The notes under the pieces are model-generated. The model saw only the letters and a list, made by a program, of their open reading frames with translations. It searched no databases and had not been told where the DNA came from. Positions 60,469 to 64,000 of a stretch of 64,000 nt of DNA are shown in pieces. The stretch is from Cryptomeria japonica. Its lineage: Eukaryota; Streptophyta; Pinopsida; Cupressales; Cupressaceae. Where the stretch lies: positions 155,954,971 to 156,018,970 of the forward strand of contig NC_081411.1 of the NCBI RefSeq assembly GCF_030272615.1, written 5' to 3'. Made by a program: the position numbers and the translations under genes. Within the stretch, counting starts at the first letter, position 1. Each line of letters opens with the position of its first letter.

Positions 60469-62428
60469 TTTGTTTATGAGTCTTTGTTGAAATTGCATGA
60501 AAATGATGATGAGTTTGAAATGAGAGATTGATGATTGGTGAATTGTGTTGCATGTGGATCTCTAGCACCTTTAAGTTGGATGTAACCAAAATTCCTTCTT
60601 TGAATTGCTTGTTTGTTTGATAAGTTTTGTTGTGATAAGGTGTAGAGAAATCTGAGATGTGTTACAGATTTAACTACCTAGTAATGAGAGGATTCACTCA
60701 TGAACTAGTTTTAACCTGCGTAGATGTGTCTCTTAGGATGAGCTTATCCTAGATGTAGAAACAATCTAAAAAGTGATGTGATGTGTTTGATTTCAAGCAA
60801 TATCTAAAAGAGAACTTGGGACAAGAACCTCTTAATGTTTTGAGAGTTGGGATGGATTGATGATGGAATGATGATGTATGAATGAGATGATAGATGAAAT
60901 GTTTTCAACTTTCAATAAAAACTTTGTGTTACGAATGGGACAAACTCTACCTCGTCCCTTTCAAGTGTTGGTGGTATTTCTTGAGCTGTGTTGTATGTGA
61001 TACAGATGTTTGGGAAGAAGTTGGGATTAATCCTTCCTCCTTGATTTTTGTGATAACTCAGAGCTCTATATTGCATAAAAGCTCTGTGGTTCAATGATTC
61101 TGAATCAAACTCGTTTGTTTTACCTTGAAGGTATAGACGCATGCGATGTAGAAAGACTCTATGTGAGACAAAAATTTGTCTATTGAGATAGAAGAATTTC
61201 CTTCGTTTGATCAAAGCCTTTGAGCTTAATGGTCTTCTTTTCAAGTTGATATTCTGATGACACTTCTTCTTTCACAGAATGTGAAGAATGGTCATAAAAT
61301 TTTGACTCTTTTGTTGTTTGCACTTTGTTGATGTGTTTGGTTGTTTTGAGAAATGTTGGATGAATACTTTGTTTTTGGGAAGTGATTTTCTGATTTTTCT
61401 TTGACAAGAAAACAAAGCAAGCACACAAACACAAGATTGTAGCCTCAAAGGCACAAATGAGTATGGGTCTAGATCAACCCAATCCTTGGACTTGTATATG
61501 ACCCTTCCTTTAGATGTATTTTAAGGTGTATTTCCAAAGCCTGAAGTCGGCTCAATTTGCACTAGGTCTTTAAAATGAACACACTTCAAACACTTTTTAT
61601 CCCTAAGGTCAAATGGCCAGTTGTGATAAATTTAGCCCACATCTTGATATTTCTTCGACTTTGGTACTACATACCTTATGAATCCCACCGTGGCAAGTAA
61701 GGATGTGATATACTAAGTCTTGCGCGAGCATAACAAATAGATGATCCCTATGATGGGGGAGTCACCACTTTTATCAAGCCACAAGTGACTTTTCAAAAAG
61801 CTATGTTTCTACTCAAGGAAATATGTATGGTGAGTATCTTGGGAGCAAAACCATCTATGCTCTTGCACTAAATTATATCTCAAATATTGTCGATCAATAG
61901 AACGGGTGGGCTACTACTTAAACGTGTTTAGTCATGTTCGATGTTTTTGGACATAAGTTCATTCTGCAGTGACTCACTTAAGAGCCTTGTAACTGGTGGT
62001 GGGGCCCATTTGTCCTTTCGGCCAGTTACACTGTAGGAACAGCTATACCCAAGGCTACAACTTTCGCTCTCACCTGATTTCTATAGCGGCTTGAAGGATT
62101 TACCGCGTGAGGTTGTTCCCAAGAGTGATGTGTCTCTTGGCAGGCCTCTCTTAAAAAGATAAAAATTTTGACTGTTACTAACACTTTTCTCTTGCACCTA
62201 GGACCACGAAAGCCAAGGGAGAGGATAGTGTGTGCTAGAGGTAGGACCACTCGACTGACTTTTTGCACAAGTGTGCCAAGCATAAAAGACACTTGTTCTT
62301 TTTAACCCATTATTGTAATGTGATCTAACTATTTGGAGATGTTGCTCCAACAACCATGGTGTTTGTTTTAACTTCAAAGGCAATATGTTTGAGTAAACTA
62401 GAATTTGAAATCCTGGTCAACTTAATTT
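60469..62428 (-). other. Outer element leader, second copy
   Basis: Matches 26756-28714. No recognised gene. Confidence 0.5.
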
Positions 62429-62433
62429 GAAGC
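62429..62433. repeat. Target-site duplication GAAGC of the inner element, second copy
   Basis: Keeps the ancestral GAAGC that is TAAGC at 28715-28719 and matches GAAGC at 36476-36480. Confidence 0.92.
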
Positions 62434-64000
62434 TGTAGCGTCCTAAAATTGCGACACTTGCAATTTCGACTGCATTTCGGTCTTCACGATGGCGACGCAA
62501 CACGCAACCTGAATGGAGACCTTGAAACTTGCTCACGACACTGAAAACTGCATTTTTCAAGCACCCTGGCTTGAACCTCCTTGCACCCTGCTATCCCGAG
62601 AGGTGGGACCAGAGCGCCCGGCGCCCTGGTCCCTGGGTCCTATTCTGGGCCCGGTCTCCTAAGGGGCTCGGGTCTTTTTGTTTGCAATTTGGAAATTAAC
62701 TTTCCTGGTCGGCCTAAGGTCGGGAAAATTAGTCTATCAGCCCTAAATGACAAGTATATAAACTACATTTTCCTCTCTCATTTGGGTAGATGGAGAAAAG
62801 GTGAAAGCAAGATTCAAACATTCAAGCATTCAAGCATTCAAGCATTCAAGCATTCCTTCTAAGTCTCCATTCAAGGCTAAGTGTTGCATTCAAGACAAGG
62901 ATTCAACCATTGAAGAGGAGATCACATACTACATGTTACATACAACATACAACATACAACATACAACATACAACATCTAAACCTTCGCACATAAGGATAC
63001 AAACATCCTTAGAACAAGGTATTAGTACTTGTTTTACAGTCATTTACATTTACAGCTCTTGCTCATTTCTTGGTTAATTCCAAAACCGGGGTTTGACCTA
63101 AAGGCAAACCCCTAATCCCTAACCCCCCAATCATCTTCGCTTTTCTGTGTGTAGGTTGCAGGTACGCGGCTGAAATTGAAGATCTGGAATCCTTGTGCAG
63201 AGACGAACAGATCCCCCTTCGTTTCGCGGATTTTTCGGAGGACCGTGGCGCCGGGCGCCATCGTCTTGACAACTTTTGCTCAAATTTGTAGGGCAGCGCC
63301 GTATCGACATTTTACTGCTAATTCCAGGTCCACAGCTTCATCCTATAATCCAAACTTAGTTTATAAGCAAATCTTTGTCACTTTCTATGCATGCTTAGTT
63401 TAATTCTTCTATCAACATTCTTTACAAAAGAGGGTAGCCTAGCTGTCTTAACCCTTGAAACACATTTAGCATCCAATCTTGCATTGCGTGGGATTGGATC
63501 TAGTGGGTTTCAACCCCTCTTTTGAATGTAAAGTCTCTCTCCTAAGTGAAAACCATCGAATCCTAGCGAACCTCCCTTCTCTCTCCTCGGAGTTGGAAGA
63601 GGGGAGAACAACTAGGGTTCGATCGCGATTTTCCACTTTACATTTTGGTGAACCCGACGTGAACATCCTTTCTGATTTTTCATGCTTAGATCTGAAAAAA
63701 TTGATTACATTTCCATGTTTGATCTTTTGCAAAATTTTAGAGGTGATTGCATAAAAACCCTAAAATTTCTTTTTAGTAATTAAACTTGTGAAATTTTTAA
63801 TTGTTAATGCTTGTTTCAGATCTGTCCTTCTATTACAAATTATCAATTCATATCTATGCTTTAATTTTGAAAATTTAGTGGTTAAGTGTCAAAACCCTAA
63901 GTTTTGAAACCTTCTTGATTCAACCTTTGACTGACAATTTCACTGATCAAAACATCTCCAAATCAGTTGTAAGTTTGGATTCCGCAATAAAATCACAACA
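62434..64000 (+). mobile_element. Inner gag-only element, second copy, cut by the window end
   Basis: The 5' LTR is 62434-63642 with a TATA box at 62755 and one extra ACATACAA-type unit near 62940-62975. The primer-binding site starts at 63646. The first 340 bp of leader are present; the coding region lies outside the window. Confidence 0.93.

Larger units (their letters stand above)
44501..64000. repeat. Second copy of 10784-30279 (segmental duplication)
   Basis: This is collinear with the left copy from the first base after the gap to the window end. The offset runs 33717, 33713, 33714, 33713 and finally 33721, changing only at microsatellites and single-base indels. It contains the same outer insertion (49417) and the same inner insertion (62434) as the left copy. 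Differences are scattered substitutions, by eye roughly 0.2-1% depending on region. The left partner is 10784-30279. Confidence 0.97.
49417..64000 (-). mobile_element. Outer Tat element, second copy, cut by the window end
   Basis: Starts with the 3' LTR at the same target base as the left copy and includes the 3' region, integrase, RT, protease, gag and leader up to the inner element insertion (62434). The 5' LTR lies beyond the window. Confidence 0.92.

Noticed and set aside
44501-64000. Second set of elements as independent insertions
   Set aside because: Same target bases, same nesting and shared lesions show a copied locus, not new insertions.

Overview
The window looks like intergenic DNA from a very large plant nuclear genome, most likely a gymnosperm or conifer (inference). 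About 85% of it is nested, decayed LTR retrotransposons of the Ty3/gypsy Tat type. The only host-gene remnant with clear homology is the 3' half of a plant FAD-dependent monooxygenase (about 4250-7290, + strand), interrupted by two short tandem duplications. I see no rRNA, tRNA or CRISPR array.

Layout. 1-4249: AT-rich, no recognised gene. 4250-7290: monooxygenase pseudogene. 7747-10130: two diverged tandem copies of an unidentified 1.19-kb unit. About 10750 to 44000: an old minus-strand Tat element (the host element) with its 3' LTR at the left, then an antisense plant mobile domain (PMD) pseudogene at 13320-15327, then pol at 39713-43964. Its gag and 5' end fall in a 500-N gap at 44001-44500. 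Inside it, at 15704-38606, lies a second minus-strand Tat element (the outer element; TSD CAACT, LTRs of about 1445 bp) with gag, protease, G-patch, RT, a degenerate gypsy RNase H, a second (archaeal-type) RNase H and integrase. Inside that, at 28720-36475, lies a third, plus-strand, gag-only element (the inner element; TSD GAAGC/TAAGC, LTRs of about 1.2 kb) with no polymerase.

From 44501 to the window end the sequence repeats 10784-30279 at better than 99% identity by eye (offset 33713-33721). The repeat includes both nested insertion junctions at the same bases. It is therefore a copy of an already nested locus: either a true tandem duplication, as unequal recombination between host-element LTRs would give (LTR-internal-LTR-internal), or two haplotypes wrongly placed in tandem across the gap.

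How the parts relate. The outer and inner elements share nearly the same primer-binding site. All three families have G-rich polypurine tracts next to short inverted repeats, and LTRs that start TGTAG on the coding strand. The gag-only inner element could have been mobilised by Tat polymerase supplied in trans. All coding regions carry stops or frameshifts; the best preserved is the 786-codon RT-to-integrase frame of the right-hand outer copy (53962-56322).
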